From: Klebsiella electrica
Lineage (GTDB): Bacteria; Pseudomonadota; Gammaproteobacteria; Enterobacterales; Enterobacteriaceae
Assembly (NCBI RefSeq): GCF_006711645.1
Contig: NZ_CP041247.1
Span: 5,202,427 to 5,266,426, forward strand
Direction: 5' to 3'
DNA: 64,000 bases
Under the pieces are notes generated by a model. The model was not told where the DNA came from and did not search any database. It saw only the letters and a list, made by a program, of their open reading frames with translations. The translations under genes were made by a program, and so were the position numbers. How positions within the stretch are numbered: the stretch's first letter is position 1; each line of letters begins with the position of its first letter. This document shows positions 62,901-64,000 of the stretch, in pieces.

Positions 62901-63223
62901 AATTTTTCCAACGCTTCCGAGAGAGCACGGTTATCGAGGTCTGCAACCCCTTTCTTTGCCACCACCACGAAATCCATTGGCGGGAGTTCATGTTGACGCA
63001 AACGAAAACTTTCACGCGTCAGACGTTTAATCCGATTGCGTTCATGTGCGCGTTTGACGTTTTTCTTGGCGACGGTAAGACCGATGCGGGGATGCCCCAG
63101 CGAATTCAGGCGGCCGAGGATGGTGATTTGCGGCGTGCCAGCCCGTTGTGGCTGCTGGAAGACGAAAGTGAAATGACTGGGAGTTAACAAACGTAACTCC
63201 CTGGGAAATGCGAGCTTAACCAC
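62864..63223 (-). CDS. rnpA: RNase P protein component
   Basis: 119 basic residues; the RNR motif is in [18 protein letters not shown]. Binds M1 RNA to mature tRNA 5' ends. Between rpmH and yidD. Confidence 0.97.
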   Translation of the reverse strand: MVKLAFPRELRLLTPSHFTFVFQQPQRAGTPQITILGRLNSLGHPRIGLTVAKKNVKRAHERNRIKRLTRESFRLRQHELPPMDFVVVAKKGVADLDNRALSEALEKLWRRHCRLAPGS

Positions 63224-63238
63224 GCAGGGTTAGCTTTA

Positions 63239-64000
<762 letters not shown>

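Overview
This is a chromosomal segment from an enterobacterium of the Escherichia/Klebsiella/Enterobacter group that spans the replication origin (oriC at about 31.1-31.4 kb). It ends exactly where dnaA should begin: the last bases are the conserved dnaA leader, and its GTG would be base 64001. Nearly every gene has a recognisable E. coli K-12 counterpart of the same length. The 16S sequence, the absence of tnaAB between mnmE and mdtL, and a secreted pectate lyase gene between the atp and glm operons all fit Klebsiella, perhaps the pectinolytic K. oxytoca complex. That species guess is inference from memory; a 16S or rpoB comparison would settle it.

Layout. 0-10 kb: hemN (cut by the window edge), a possible small membrane protein, yihI, CsrC RNA, engB, Spot 42 RNA with its embedded peptide ORF, polA, yihG, dsbA-srkA, yihD, mobAB. 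10-15.7 kb: one rRNA operon on the minus strand (P1/P2, 16S, tRNA-Glu, 23S, 5S, double terminator). 15.8-26 kb: yieP-hsrA, the rbsDACBKR ribose operon, kup. 26-31 kb: ravA-viaA, asnA/asnC, mioC. 31.1-31.4 kb: oriC. 31.5-41.6 kb: mnmG-rsmG and atpIBEFHAGDC. 41.6-44.5 kb: an accessory segment with a CRP-site-linked 23-codon ORF and a PL9 pectate lyase preceded by KdgR-like boxes. 44.5-53 kb: glmU-glmS and pstSCAB-phoU. 53-59.4 kb: yieH, adeP, chrR, yieE, yidZ, mdtL and an acetyltransferase. 59.5-64 kb: mnmE-yidC-yidD-rnpA-rpmH and the dnaA promoter region.

How it fits together. The window groups replication control (oriC, DnaA boxes near polA, mioC and dnaA), tRNA U34 modification (mnmG, mnmE), ATP synthesis, amino-sugar synthesis (glmUS), phosphate uptake (pst-phoU under two Pho boxes), ribose uptake, and membrane-protein insertion.

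The main surprises are these. (1) The rRNA operon looks like a hybrid of E. coli rrnC (yieP side, tRNA-Glu spacer) and rrnA (mobAB side), so about 90 kb that separates those operons in E. coli is not here. (2) The 23S-5S spacer holds a roughly 127-bp ERIC-like hairpin. (3) A near-perfect CRP palindrome, a 23-codon ORF and a terminator form an apparently undescribed mini-gene after atpC. (4) The pectate lyase gene carries KdgR-like operators. No phage, transposon, CRISPR array or defence system was seen, and no wholly new multi-gene system.
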